Shown: piece after piece, positions 22,255 through 33,875 of the stretch | Numbering within the stretch: position 1 is the first letter of the stretch | Layout: the number at the start of each line of letters is the position of its first letter | Source: Loripinus fragilis | Taxonomy: Eukaryota; Mollusca; Bivalvia; Lucinida; Lucinidae | NCBI GenBank assembly: GCA_964019695.1 | Contig: OZ026530.1 | Span: 45,617,716-45,681,715 of the forward strand | Direction of reading: 5' to 3' | Length of the DNA stretch: 64,000 nucleotides | Made by a program: the position numbers and the translations under genes | The notes under the pieces: generated by a model | The model's input: the letters and a program-made list of their open reading frames with translations, nothing else | Databases searched by the model: none | What the model was told of the DNA's origin: nothing

Positions 22255-22825
22255 GACTTCAGACTCTATGACGGTTCCGTCTTAAAGACTTATCTATTGA
22301 TGAGATGGTAGGGGCCTGATGCTTTGGCTGTCTGCGGGCCCACCGGGGTTTACCTGTTGGATTTCTTTTGCTCCAGTATTCAGTTTTATTTACTGTTGAG
22401 TCCTTATCTTTGCTTTATCTCCTTGTTATACATGTATCTTGATTTATATGTTTTAGGAGATGATGCATGTTAGGGGTCTTTCATGCAAACCAAATATCTA
22501 TGTGTCTTGATCCACATCTGAATTAAGGGTGAGGTTGGCGCCGTTAAACCGGTTTTAAGCCCTCCAGCAAAATATGTTACTGACCGTTCCAAGGCGGTAC
22601 TTCTTTTGTGGATCTTTTATGTTTTTTGTTCTGTCTTGTGTTCGCTATGTCTTTGTGCGCGTCTGTTTATATGTGCTTTGTGGTCATCTGCTGGGAAAGG
22701 GCTGACCTCTTGGCTCTCGTTTGTGGTGTCTAACTGTGAGTTTGTCACTTTCCCATTGGTATCCTGGGTCAGGTGTGGTACTTGATTGTATCGATTCCTG
22801 ATCTTTGCACCCTTAGTCACTTTGT
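22255..22825 (+). repeat. Dispersed repeat D, copy 1
   Basis: About 570 bp recur in inverse orientation at 26087-26577 (with an internal deletion) and partly at 61410-61660. Landmarks are ACTTATCTATTGATGAGATG, GCCTGATGCTTTGGCTGTC, CCACATCTGAATTAAGGGTG, ACCGTTCCAAGGCGGTACTT and GTATCGATTCCTGATCTTTG. The antisense frame at 22617-22841 (Lys/His/Asn-rich) recurs in the other copies and belongs to the repeat rather than to a gene. No tRNA-like boxes were found; the class is unknown. Confidence 0.75.
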
Positions 22826-23511
22826 CAATATGCAGCAGCATGGAAGCAAATATTTGCCTGAAGACCCCTACCCCACCCCCACCCCATCCCCTTACACTGG
22901 CGTTGGAAAAAAAAGGTCAAAATTCATCTTCTTCAGAACATGGTCATGTTGCATATCAAATTAAAGACATTCACAAATACAGCAGCATGTTAGCAAATAT
23001 TTGCCCGCAGACCACCCCCACCCTGGGGATGGGTAAGTAGGCGTCAAGGATGGATTGTTCTTGAATTTAATGAACGCTTGTCTTCACACGCTGAAATAGA
23101 TCCAGTATTGCAAAAAGTAAGTGAGTACTATATGATCAGGAAATAATCCCAATCACATACTTCAGACCAACCCACGGCACCGTGAGGAAGAGTCACATAT
23201 ATTTATAGTATTAGTAATTATACATCTGTAAAACAATTATAACAAAGCAACCAGATTTCTCTTCCTTTTCAAGATGATTGCAAAACTAGATTGGACAGAA
23301 CGTAGTGTATATCACCAAAACAAAGACAAACATAGAACTCCCACAAACAATGGGAAGTACATTGAACAATAGATCAACAACAACAGAACCACCGCCTTAG
23401 AACAGACAGCAGCCTAAGCCACCTGGGGCTTAAATGCACTTTACTAGAGCTTAATCGTTGCCCTAGATTCTGTAGTTCTTAAAACACAAAATTGTTTAGC
23501 TTGCATGGAGG
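22826..23511. repeat. Short direct duplication and repeat fragments
   Basis: GCAAATATTTGCC with CAGCAGCATG occurs at 22830-22857 and 22980-23005. A fragment of repeat R (GCTTGTCTTCACACGCTGAA, CCAGTATTGCAAAA) is at 23067-23113. From about 23300 there is a diverged relative of repeat D (ACCGCCTTAGAACAGACAGC, GGGGCTTAAATGC). Confidence 0.45.
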
Positions 23512-24111
23512 CTTCCTCACGGGTGGTAATGTCATAAGGGGCGATCAAAAGTTATGCAAACGGTCGCTAACGAGAGCGTCCAGATATGAGTGACGGGATG
23601 AAAATAAAACGAGCAAAACAAGTAAGTAAGCGACTTCTACATTTATTTCAATGTTTGCAGATTAATATTCAGAAATCAGGCAATGCTATTCCCAATTGTT
23701 ATCATTTTTGTGTAATGGGAAGCAATAGCGGAAGTGGAAAACCAAGTAGTTAGTCTAAAAGTCAATTTCTCCTGGACGAGAGTGTGTTGATTTTTTGGTT
23801 TTGATCTTAAATGAACATGGTTTAGGGGCTTTTAACATGTTTACTGGCAGGTTTAGTGACACAAATATACTTTACATGAATTTTCTTTTATGCCTTAATA
23901 GTGTTTAGTCAAAATCAGGTTTAAAATGTTGACATAGACTAAATAGAAAAAAATCAACACTTACGACATTGACTCCACCTTACGAGTCAGTTAACCCTTA
24001 CTAGCCAGTATGGTAAACACCCTTCATCTGATAGACAACGGATTACTCTTAAGTGTCTGCTGGAAAATTCTTGGTCTAGCGCTTGCACATTATCCATACA
24101 TGATAGAGGGT

Positions 24112-24535
24112 CTCAATGGGGTACCTTTGAAATCGCTAATCAGTAAAATTTGGGCCTCATAGATCGCTAATTTGTAAAATAATGCCCACAAATCGCCAAC
24201 TAGTAAAATTGAGGCCCCCAAATGGCTAATCAGTTAAATTTTGGCGCCAGAAATCGGTAAATTTTAGGCCCAAAAATCAGTAGCCTGTGTGGAGGCATTT
24301 ACGAGGTGGAATAGCAGAATAGCGTTTTTCCATCAAGTTTGTTAACTGATTAAACGCGCCACTGTGCTATTCGGTATTTCTTTGCCCCAAAATCGCTTAT
24401 CATTATATTTTATGCCTTAGTTCGCTAACCACTAAAAGCTCTCATTCCGCTATTGGTTAAATTTACCCTAAAAATTCGCTAACCGTTAAACTTTAGGGCC
24501 ATACTTCGCTAATACGTAAGTAAACCCCATTGATA
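24112..24535. repeat. Minisatellite of ~29-bp units with mirrored halves
   Basis: Units of the form ATCGCTAATCAGTAAAATTT plus GGGCCTC repeat about five times from 24131 to 24285. The right part (24385-24515) carries related TTCGCTAACCGTTAAA units. The ends TCAATGGGGTAC (24113) and TAAACCCCATTGATACC (24521) are inverted, as if the block were one TIR-bounded element. Confidence 0.65.
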
Positions 24536-24805
24536 CCGTCATGATATGCACTTGAAATTAATCATCTCATCTTTAAAGCCTTTGGCAAAGAATAAAATGC
24601 TTTTGAGACTGTTTTCTGTTGTTCTTTGTTTAAAGAAGAGTAAATTAGGACAGTAGTACCGCATGGTTTGAAACCATTACGAGAGTAACCATGTGATCAG
24701 AATTCAAAATTATTTAGAAAAATTGATTACTGAATGATCTGGTTCCAAACTAGCGAAAACATTACACATCAAAGACATGGCAACCAGGGTGCTATTTTAC
24801 TTATA

Positions 24806-25268
24806 CAGTCAACCCTCTTTATAACGACGATGTTTGTTCCAAGCTATCTTTGATGTTAAAGTGAATTTGCTGTTATAAGGAGATTCTGACCAGTACCAGA
24901 TTTCCAATTATAATCATTTGGTAAAAGAAAAATTATACAAATGGTATTAAAATGCTATTGTTCCAGACGTATACAACAGTTCAAGTTCATAATGCATCAA
25001 AATGCACAAAGCTTCCCTCTTATCAAATGAGACAGAAACCTGTTCATGCAAAACACCTTGTCCTGATCACAAAATCGTCTGACACATGGTAAAAATTCTG
25101 TTATAATGAATTTATTTTCAATAGAAAATGTATATCTGTTCCCAAAAGTTAAGTGAATATTCTGTTATAAAGAGGGAATTTTAATGTAAACAGTTCCGTT
25201 CCCAGCAAATTTATGTCGGATATTGAATATTCTGTTATAACGAGTGACGTTATAAAGAGTTTTGAGTG
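24806..25268. mobile_element. 463-bp pogo/Tigger-like MITE
   Basis: The left end CAGTCAACCCTCTTTATAAC and the right end, whose inverse reads CACTCAAAACTCTTTATAAC, are flanked by TA at 24804-24805 and 25269-25270. Extra TCTGTTATAACG / TCTGTTATAAAGAG copies lie subterminally (25089, 25152, 25231). TA target plus these ends fits pogo-group Tc1/mariner MITEs. No ORF. Confidence 0.8.
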
Positions 25269-25270
25269 TA

Positions 25271-26086
25271 TAAGAATCTTAAAACATCTTCTTTGAAATA
25301 ATGATCAGAATTTGAAAAAATAACACTAGTTCACCCTCTACAAAATAGCGAAAACGCTATAAACAAATATGACCTGTCAAAAACATGGCCATCAGGAGGC
25401 GTGACTTATTGAAGAAAGAAAAAAATCAAATATCTTCCCTTAAAGCAACTAACATTTACAAAGGTCATGAAAACTTGGATTTTATAACCCCCTCCCCTTT
25501 ATTTCTCAGTTTCCATCTTCAAACTTGGTATCCATTTTCGACCAAACTGAGCGAATGCATTGACTTTTCTCAAGAGTACGATGCACTAAAATTTTAAGGA
25601 TGGGTGGGTCTGTTAAATCCAAACGTTAAACGCCTTCTTTCTGCACATATGTATGAGCAATGCTAAGATATGCGACGTGTGATCTGAGATGTGTTTTACA
25701 TATGTATGTATGTAGCGACATTCCATTGTCCAAATGCTATCTTGGATCAATGGAGAGGTGGGGGAGAGAAGCATCTTAAACTGAACTAAAAGACATGTTT
25801 CAATTTTCCAATGACAAACGTTACGTATCTTAAGCATTTTTCGTACACATGCGCAGAAAGAAGATATTACACTTTTTGATTCAAAGAGCACTTCTATCCA
25901 TTCTTTAATAATTCAGCACGTTTACACTTTGAAAAAAAACTACTGCATTCATGGTCGAAATGGCACCAGTCTTAAGGATGACACATTAGGTGCGGCGGTA
26001 GAAAATGCAAGTTTTCACAACTTTGTAAACGGCGAGTTGCTTTGAAACATATTTTGATAGTTCACTCAGCGGGGACGAAAGTAAGT
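25271..26086. other. Spacer, nothing recognised
   Basis: Two frames of 70 and 92 codons (25385-25597 plus, 25613-25891 minus) show no recognisable domain or repeat support and look like chance ORFs. CATATGTATG repeats near 25640-25710 are low complexity. Confidence 0.4.
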
Positions 26087-26577
26087 AAAGGTGCAAAGAT
26101 CAGGAATCGATACAATCAAGTACCACACCTGACCCAGGCGACCACAAAGCACATATAAACAGACGCGCACAGACATAGCAAACACAAGACAGAACAAAAA
26201 CAAAAGATCCACAAAAGAAGTACCGCCTTGGAACGGTCAGTAAAATATTTTACTGGAGGGCTTAAACCGGTTTAACGGCACCAACCTCACCCTTAATTCA
26301 GATGTGGATCAAGACACATAGATATTTGGTTTGCATGAAAGACCCCTAACTTATCAATGCATCATCTCCTAAAACATATAAATCAAGATTTAACAAGGAG
26401 ATAAAGCAAGGATAAGGACTCAACAATAATTAAACTGAATACTGGAGCAAAAGAAATCCAACAGGTAAACCCCGGTGGGCCCGACAAACAGCCAAAGCAT
26501 CAGGCCCCTACCATCTCATCAATAGATAAGTCTTTAAGTCGGAACCATCATAGAGTCTGAAGTCCGACCCACCGGCG
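26087..26577 (-). repeat. Dispersed repeat D, copy 2 (inverted)
   Basis: Inverse of 22255-22825, starting GGTGCAAAGATCAGGAATCG and ending GAGTCTGAAGTCCGACC. It lacks about 90 bp present in copy 1 between CTGACCCAGG and CGACCACAAAG. Divergence between the copies is low, suggesting fairly recent spread. Confidence 0.8.
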
Positions 26578-26639
26578 TGCATACAAAAAGGGCAATATGT
26601 TCGAAATAAGGATTATCAATATAGGAATCAAGATTGATG

Positions 26640-26837
26640 TTTTGTTTGATTTGATTCCTTACGTCCAATCGACAATCTTTCGTTTAAACAGGGAGGGGTC
26701 TCCCTGGATTGAACCAGTACTAAGCTAGGATAAATGTGTCTTGCTCAAAGACCACAACACAGTGACGCCGGTGAGGCTGGAACCCGCTGTCCCTCTGTCT
26801 CGAGTCAAGCCCTCTACCACTGAACCACTGCTCTCCC
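26640..26837 (-). mobile_element. tRNA-derived SINE (family S1)
   Basis: On the minus strand this reads a GGCTCAGTGG-like head, a B-box region (GGTTCCAGCCTCACCGGCGT), CAAGACACATTTATCCTAGC, TTAGTACTGG and a tail ending in GTAAGGAATCAAATCAAAC. It shares this order with copies at 31422, 33672 and 36722. Confidence 0.75.
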
Positions 26838-26994
26838 AAATCAAGATTGAAGTAGAATTGAGCGTTTCAACAACATTTGACTGATCTTGTCAGAAAGGGA
26901 CAGCATGATGTCCTTCTTATAACAAAACAACAACACACGTCCCTTTTATAGATGTATGCGCAGTGTTTAAAACGTCCCACCAACAACTACGGTC

Positions 26995-27100
26995 ATATAA
27001 AGACTGGACCCAGGCATAAATTCTCATCCGACAGACTGGTGAAGCTAGGGATCTAACCTGCCACCCCCTGGGTCAACCGCTTCACCACCACAGCTCCTAG
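26995..27100 (-). mobile_element. SINE-like fragment
   Basis: The minus strand reads GAGCTGTGGTGGTGAAGCGG, then a B-box-like GGCAGGTTAGATCCC. It resembles a tRNA-like head but is diverged from family S1. Confidence 0.35.
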
Positions 27101-27875
27101 ATGTATGAGGTGATGTTTAAGCAGACCAGGGGAAAATAAACGAAACTGTAGCCCTAGGCAAGTGCTAGCAGAGGAGCTAGGGTATAGGAAAGAGTTTGGT
27201 TGTGGTGGTGCACTCAGATTCGCTGCAATTGCATTTTTTAGCTCTGTTCAAATCTTTGCATGTTAAAATACCAGGTTACGTAGCAAAATCGCTTGGGATA
27301 TACCACCACCTGATAATGACCCACACGTCAAGTGGAAGGTGTGTGAGGGGGGGCGCCTATGTTCATTGTTTTCTGGCTAAATTATCAGGTCGGCTCACAA
27401 TCCACTGACTACTGTGCTCCACACCCCTTCCTCAAGATATATGTATCAAACATGCCCCAAAAACATATAAATTTGAGTATACCCCACGCTGAAACTATTC
27501 CCAGTCTTAATCTTAGCCTAAGAGTGGACCGAACATGACCTCCCCGCCCCCACACACACAAAAAATCCCATTTAGTTGCAACCCACACACCCCTCCCGCC
27601 CCCAGCAAAAAAAAAGAATAAATAAGGAAAATCACCAAGTGAAAACATGCACATTGGTTAGGGTGGTGGAGTGGGGGGGGGGCTATATTCAAAAGTTTCC
27701 GTCTACAGTATTAGTTCCCCCTCAACTATACATTTCTAGCACGCACCCCACCGCACACACACGCACGAAATATAGCTTACCCCCTTCTCCAAAGTATTCC
27801 TATCTTACCTTGACCTTAATGAGAGCCTAAAATGGCCAATGGCAACCCCACACCTCACACGCACAATTATAATAC
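27101..27875. other. Low-complexity C/A-rich region
   Basis: Contains CACACA and CCCCC tracts and CACCCCTCCC-like blocks (27540-27600, 27735-27770). GCACACACACGC occurs near 27755. Overlapping short frames on both strands reflect biased composition; no gene is supported. Confidence 0.45.
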
Positions 27876-27879
27876 TATT

Positions 27880-28018
27880 AATAACTTTGTTGATCTCAAA
27901 ATCGAGTTGAACCAGTACCAAGCAATTAATCAAGTATTTGTTTGAAGCCAAAACGCAGCGCCTTTGCTGAGGCTCGAATCCGCAACCCCTCCAGCACGCC
28001 AATTAGTCACCGCGCTCC
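27880..28018 (-). mobile_element. SINE S1-like, diverged copy
   Basis: The minus strand reads GGAGCGCGGTGACTAATTGG, GGTTGCGGATTCGAGCCTC (B-box-like), then TTGGTACTGGTTCAACTCG, matching the S1 order with many substitutions. Confidence 0.5.
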
Positions 28019-29535
28019 TCAATATAATTAACTTGGAATTGAGCCATATCATGCAAAAATGCGTCTTAGGAATTTCTAGGCCGACCAGGTAAAATTCAAA
28101 CCAGCCTCCTCAGCTACAGAAACAAGCTGCATCTAGTTTTAGCATGATTGTGCTGGCTTTAACATCAGTAGATATCCTGCTATCACAGAAGCGAAATAAT
28201 GGATGCTATTCAGACTGCGCAGGCAGGCTGATCTTTGTTGGTTGCAATTGACATTAAGCAGGTTTTCACATGACGAGGATAAAATTAATTGATATCAGTG
28301 ACACGTCATGCATCACAATGAGAATATTTTCTAAAACTTATCTGTTCTACTTTTCTCTTTGAACTATCCAAGTTTATTCGGCTTGTGAAGGGCTTGTAAG
28401 GGGCAATCGTACCGTTAGGGGCAACCAATGTCGTAAGGGGTAATGGGCACCGAAAACTCGTCGCAGACACAAAGCGACGTCAAGAAGATGGTGTATACGG
28501 CTTATGGTTGAAAAATAAGCTGGAAAGGATATGCTTTTTTACAAAAATAAAGGATTTAGGAACAGTTATTGAACAGAACACCTTCATTAGCAACCACTAA
28601 AATGATATTATGCCTACACCTTTCTCGGGAGAAAGTATTCTTTCGTTAGATGTTAACTTTCTAATGTCAGATTCTGTTGCCTCTTGTACAGAAATGGTAC
28701 AAGATGGACATTATTGGGACTAGCATTCTCCGTTTCCTTATATAAGGCTCCAAAACGGTGAAAACTACTCACATAGCTGATTCCATTGTTTATTGCTCCC
28801 GTAGCTCATGTCCGGATGATCTCGTAAAGATTTCATTTGCATAACCGTCCAATTGCCCCTGACGACATTACCACCCGTGCTTCCTACATAATGCAATGTA
28901 CAATCAAATCAAATTAACACATTATAATGATGCAAAGAAAAGGGCTCATGACTCCCAGATAGTCAGAGTTGAAGAAAACCTCAAGTTGAGCTACGGTGGG
29001 CCTAGCCAACGACAAGCATCAGGCATTAAGCAACGGATTAAAGCTTTACATCAGGACCGTCATTAAGTCATCTCATTTCCTGATGCCAACACATATTGGC
29101 TATTTTTAGAATGGACATTTTAATATAACTGTAAACCATTTAAAATCTTGATTTTATTTTCGTTTATGCAAAGTAACGCAGAGGTTGCTAACTAGAGGAT
29201 GCAACCTCGAGGAAAACGTATTCAAAAGTTCTCACTTTTGTTAATCTTTAATTTAAGGTAATTTTACCGCAGGAAGCAGCATGTGGTATGGCTACAGTGG
29301 AACCCTTATTTTAATATCCATGGTACATAAATTGTATATTATCCAATGAAAATAATGGAAATATTTTCGAACGACACTACCGAGGGTAAGAATAGAATTG
29401 AGATCATGCAAGTAATGTGGGAAATTCCATAGTCGTCGCAAGATTGGCCAAATTTTATTCGTTTTTATCCTTAAATTTAGCTCGCTAAAGAAATGTATAA
29501 CGTGGCACCAACCGATTTACCAAACGCGAATAGAT
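28019..29535. other. Mostly unique-looking spacer with small repeat scraps
   Basis: AGGGGCAA repeats lie at 28396-28440. A D-like scrap (GCATCAGGCATTAAGCAACG) is at 29018-29037. No coding exon was recognised in six frames. Confidence 0.4.
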
Positions 29536-29642
29536 AAAACGTTCCGCCCCCAATGTCACGTGGCCTAACAACGGGAAACCTCAGACAAGCGGAATTCAAT
29601 TAAAGATGGCAGAAACTATTAATTTGAGGGAATGGAGTAAGT
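29536..29642 (+). promoter_or_regulatory. Candidate promoter and first coding exon
   Basis: A GC-box-like CCGCCCCC (29544) and a TCACGTGG E-box (29556-29563) precede AAAGATGGC at 29602. The ATG at 29606 opens ten codons (MAETINLREW) that run into GTAAGT at 29637, a consensus splice donor. The promoter motifs are close together and GC-richer than the flanks. No following exon was identified, so this is only a candidate. Confidence 0.25.
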
Positions 29643-30963
29643 TATTTGAGTTATGATACAACATTGCGTCAATGTCAACGAAACATAGGTTTGTAGACTT
29701 TAAATTCAATTTAACACAACAAGAATTTACCATTTTTAAGTGGCAACAATCCCCGAGTGACCAAACTGCGCTCTGCTAAGCTTTATCGGTAATTCTAACT
29801 ATAAAAACAAATGAAGCATGCAAAATTAAATATGCTTGCCTTATCTATGCATCATTTTGCATTCAACTGCAGATAAATCCTTACTCCGAACCAAAATCCC
29901 ACTATGAAAACCCAAGCTTATGTAAACATGGTAAAATTGATGTCTGCCATTTTGGTTTAACCTACTTCTGCCAAGTGAGTCACATCACACTATTCCAGCT
30001 CAAAAACTCAAAATAAAGGTAAATCATAATTTTAATATTGGGGTTGAACAACATTCAACTTTCATAAAATACAAAATTAGGGGAAAAAAAGCAAAGTATC
30101 TATATGCACTCTACCGTACAGCCTGTCTCTCAAAGTAGTGTGGGGTATGATGTACAGTTTTGCAGCTTTTCTCACTGGCATCTTATTTTCTACACACTGA
30201 ATGTAGGCATTTGTCAGGGCATCATGGGCGTAGAATTTTTGCGGTTCTGAATTCTTTTCTGTTCTGGTGCAGAATTTGTTGAGGTTTTTGCCTCAACAAA
30301 CAGGCAAAAAACACACACAAAAAACGTCATAAAAATGTGTTCTATTCTAATACCCCAAGTTACAAAAAAACAATATTAAAATAGCTTGGCCTAATAACTG
30401 TGTAACACTACCACGTGACTTCCATTCATAAAATGTCAACATTGCAGACGACCGGCTTCAATTTTGCCCAAACTTCGGAATTTTAGAAAATCACGTGATT
30501 TATGAAGGGGGATGTTTGGACATAAGCAAAAAAGAGTAAAATCAACTTTCTGAAGTTAAATATGCTGTACTTAACTGTCTGTACCTCATTTTGACAGGAT
30601 CAACTTTTCTTTGCAGTGTTTACACTTCCGTAAAAAAACACAGTCACTGTCGCACACACTCGAGATTTTGCGATATTACAGAGTAGGCAACAAACATGGC
30701 GGACGTATGCAGCGGGCGAAGATAGGGTAATAATTAACGAACTTTTGTCAATTACCAAGGAATCTCTATTTAGAGATGTATATGGTATAGAAACACACTC
30801 CATTATTGGCTTTAAAAAGAGTTTGCTAACAATTAACAAAGGTGTAGTTGTTTTTTTGTTGTTGTTTTTAATTTATTTTATGTACATCGTAACTACTTCA
30901 ACCGAAACGTCTTATTTCAGTGGTGATATTTTCAACTACTACATATGTATAATATTGCAAAAC
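29643..30963. other. AT-rich region with a second ATGGCGGAC start-like site
   Basis: CAAACATGGCGGACGTATGC at 30691-30710 has a good initiation context and a possible GTATGC donor, but the frame closes after nine codons and no partner exon is visible. The frames at 30600-30966 have no recognised domain. Confidence 0.3.
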
Positions 30964-32350
30964 TAGAGGACCTGAAGGTCCTGAAGCGCTCACCTGAGCT
31001 TCTTAATAATTTTAAAAATTGGTCAAGGTCAACTTATAATTGAAACATATTTTGTTTTACCATATATTGGGATGGTGGCCACCTCAAAATAATCTTATGC
31101 ATACTTCATATGAAATTTCAGTTCAAACAGCTCAGTGATTTCTGAGAAAAGGAAGTTAAGATATGTTTGCGACAGTCCAAATTAGTGGCCTTGAATAAAA
31201 GGTTAAAGGTCCGCTTGACATTAAGGACTTTTATAAAACCATTGTCTCATTAGGTTAAACATTCCTTGCAAGTAGGTAATGGGCCTATTAGTTTTAGAAA
31301 ATAAATTTGTGAATAATTTATCTAACATAGAATGGAAGATATTTTGGACATGCGGCAAGGACAATATCATCATATGAGGGTTATTTAATCCAAAGCATTC
31401 AACTTTTGAAGCCTTTAATTGGTTTGTTTGTTTGATTTGATTCTTTACGTCCCATCAACAATCTTTCAGTTATATAGGGACGGATCTTCCTGGGTCAAAC
31501 CAGTACTAAGCTAGGATAAATGTGTCTTGCTCAAGGACCACAACGCAGTGACGACGGTGAGCCTTCAATTGGCCTTCTGATTTCTATAAAATGTATTTGC
31601 AATCCAAAAAGAGCTGCCAAGGTCAAAGCTCAATCATGATCTTAAGGTCATTGTCTCATTAGCTTAAATTTATCAAATAAGTACGAAGACTTTGGTTTAA
31701 AAAGTGTCTAAAAAATCATCATTTCAAGGTTCGTCTCACATGTAAACACTTTGTCATAAAGTAGGTTACAGTCAATCAGTAAACACTAGGCAAACATACT
31801 TTGTAGAGCCTTTATCCACAATCCTATATGCGAAAAACAAAGGGTGCTTTATCTTGTGTTGCACCCATTGCTTAGTGGGTTGTGTTTGGTTCTGTTCTTG
31901 TTGTGTATTCATTAAACAGGGTTTCTAGTTTTGCAATGATTAGAGCTGGTTGCTTTACTTTAATTGCCTTTTGATATCATGTGACTCTTAGTGCACTGTG
32001 TCTGTGACTCACACTTTCCGTGGATTAGTGTGCAGTTACCTTTTTGGTTCTGGAGATTTTTTTACAGACTTGACTTAATATGAGCATGAAAGTCATATTT
32101 GCCATGTGTCTCCTAGACCACATAGTTATTTTTACAATATATCTCATCTAATGGATGTTCCATGTTAAATTTCAGTTCAACTGGCCTTAAGGCTACTAAG
32201 AAACAGACATTTTCTTATATAGAATGTAACAGTCCATTGTGGTAGTCAAAACATAAACACAAATGATATTGCCAAATTTGGGGCACATGCAAGTTCACGA
32301 TATGGATATCCTAACTGTTAAATAAATTATCATCTGATCATAAAACAATC
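30964..32350. repeat. Repeat P, left-end copy
   Basis: It begins with nested palindromes AGGACCTGAAGGTCCT and GCGCTCACCTGAGC, then GGTCAAGGTCAAC and monomer-like sequence (GGGATGGTGGCCACC, CATATGAAATTTCAGTTCAA, ATTTCTGAGAAAA, CATTGTCTCATTAGGTTAAAC). These match the monomers of the array at 50.7-53.25 kb. A second diverged monomer is near 32.08-32.33 kb. A SINE interrupts it at 31422. Confidence 0.7.
31422..31559 (-). mobile_element. SINE S1, 5'-truncated, with TSD
   Basis: The tail-side sequence (GATTTGATTCTTTACGTCCC on the plus strand) to CAGTGACGACGGTGA matches S1; the tRNA-like head is missing. The flanks AGCCTTTAATTGG and AGCCTTCAATTGG form a 13-bp target-site duplication. Inserted in repeat P. 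Confidence 0.8.
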
Positions 32351-33671
32351 TTAACTGCTTTTACATTGAAATAGAGTATGTATTTATAGTCCACTTTTAC
32401 AGATCAAAACAACTAAATTGACTTAAGTTTCAATAGGATCAGAAAAATAAAATTTGTTTAGATATACTGATATAAGCATTGATGTTTGCTTATTTGACTA
32501 ATTGCATAGAAATTGAAGGTAAACCTTACAAGATCATACCAAACATTGTGGAGCTCAAGACCCAAATCAAGTATACCATGGCAGAAATCTTGAACTTATT
32601 AAGATCAGGACAGTTTAAACAATTTTAGAGCTACAAACTAGGCAAGTGATATTTAGTAGTGAATAGCAGCTGTTTTCCTGGCGGTCTCTAGGGTTAAAAG
32701 AGAAACAAACAAAATAAAAACATTTTCATTTTCATTTACTTTTAAAAAGGACAACATTTATATAAAATAGGACAAACTTTGTTATAATGTTGCAATTAAA
32801 CTCTAATATTTATGTTTTTCAGATTGATTATTGAGGATAACTTTTTTATTACTAATTTTAGCAAACTGTGTTCGCGATGAAAATTGTAGAGAAAAATTAG
32901 CGCCTATTTCTCAAAATGGGTCCATAATCCATGCTGCAGTTAACCCTGCTTATAGATGTACTCTTTGAGATTTTTAATCGAAGTTCACATAAACTAAGAT
33001 AAATATGTCAGTCAAAAAACTACATTGCGCCGCCTGGAAATCACACTCGTGCATTAAGCTACTGGGGTCATCTCAAAACTGCCCATTTTGAAGCACATGC
33101 AGTAGAGAAAAATGGCATGTCACGCGTAATCACATCTTATGCTCCTACAAATGATCACTCTCAAATTAGATTCTGTACTTTATGGGTTTGCAAACAGCAG
33201 GATTATGCTATGCACAGCCGCTAAATAACTGAGTATAATCACCACTTGTGAATATTCTTTTGAGACGAACCCTTTCTGTCACGCTTCTACAAAATTTACC
33301 TGTCAATAAAAAACTTAAAATTTTTTGCTGAATTCCATTTATCGCAAATTCTTCATATATGTACGCAAAAAACTGTTTGCGCCACAAACTTCGGACCTTT
33401 TGGAGAAATTGGTGCTAATTTTCCTGTACAACTTTCATCGCAATCACATTTTGCTAAAATTGAAAATAAAAAAGTTATCGCTAAAAGAATGTGAAAAACA
33501 TAAAAACTAGAATTTAGAACACTGAAATAGTTATATGATAACTAAAACTAGAAACTGTGTTTGTGAAACACTGTACCATATTGTTATCTACAAGAGTAGA
33601 GCTCTTCCTTAAACAAACAAGAAACACACATATAGGGTCTCTTTTGTGTCCATGCAATTTTTAACAACAGC
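32351..33671. other. AT-rich spacer, nothing recognised
   Basis: No inverted repeat or coding exon was found. The 61-codon plus frame at 33325 lacks a recognisable motif. Confidence 0.4.
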
Positions 33672-33875
33672 TGGTTGTTTTGTTTGTTTGATTTGATTCT
33701 TTACGTCCCATCAACAATCTTTCAGTCATAAAGGAAGGGTTCTTCCTTGGTTGAACCAGTACTAAGCTAGGATTAATGTTTTTGCTCAAGAACACAACAC
33801 AGTGATGCAGGTGAAGCTCGAACCTGCAACCCCTTGGTCTCAAGTCAAACATTCAACCACTGAGCCACTGCTGGT
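33672..33875 (-). mobile_element. SINE S1, nearly full length
   Basis: The minus strand reads AGCAGTGGCTCAGTGGTTGA (A box), GGGGTTGCAGGTTCGAGC (B box), CTGTGTTGTGTTCTTGAGC, then a tail ending GTAAAGAATCAAATCAAAC. Its A-to-B spacing is longer than in the 36.7-kb copy. GCTGGTT at both edges may be the TSD. Confidence 0.8.

Larger units (their letters stand above)
23512..28884. repeat. Inverted ~80-bp arms bracketing 5.4 kb
   Basis: CTTCCTCACGGGTGGTAATG then AAGGGGC...GTTATGCAAA...ATGAG (23512-23590) is inverted at 28805-28884 with about 70 percent identity, and similarity may extend outward. A third related piece (GTAAGGGGCAATCG, AATGTCGTAAGGGG) lies at 28396-28440 in the left-arm orientation. 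So the right arm may instead pair with that piece as a ~490-bp element and 23512 may be a solo end. No transposase lies between; the interior holds other repeats. Confidence 0.45.

Noticed and set aside
22617..22841. Antisense ORF recurring in repeat D copies as a gene
   Set aside because: The frame is shared because the DNA repeat is shared; it is broken in copy 2 and has no start-codon conservation or domain.
30696..30725. ATGGCGGAC first exon
   Set aside because: Closes after nine codons and only a weak donor is present; kept as a note, not as a gene.
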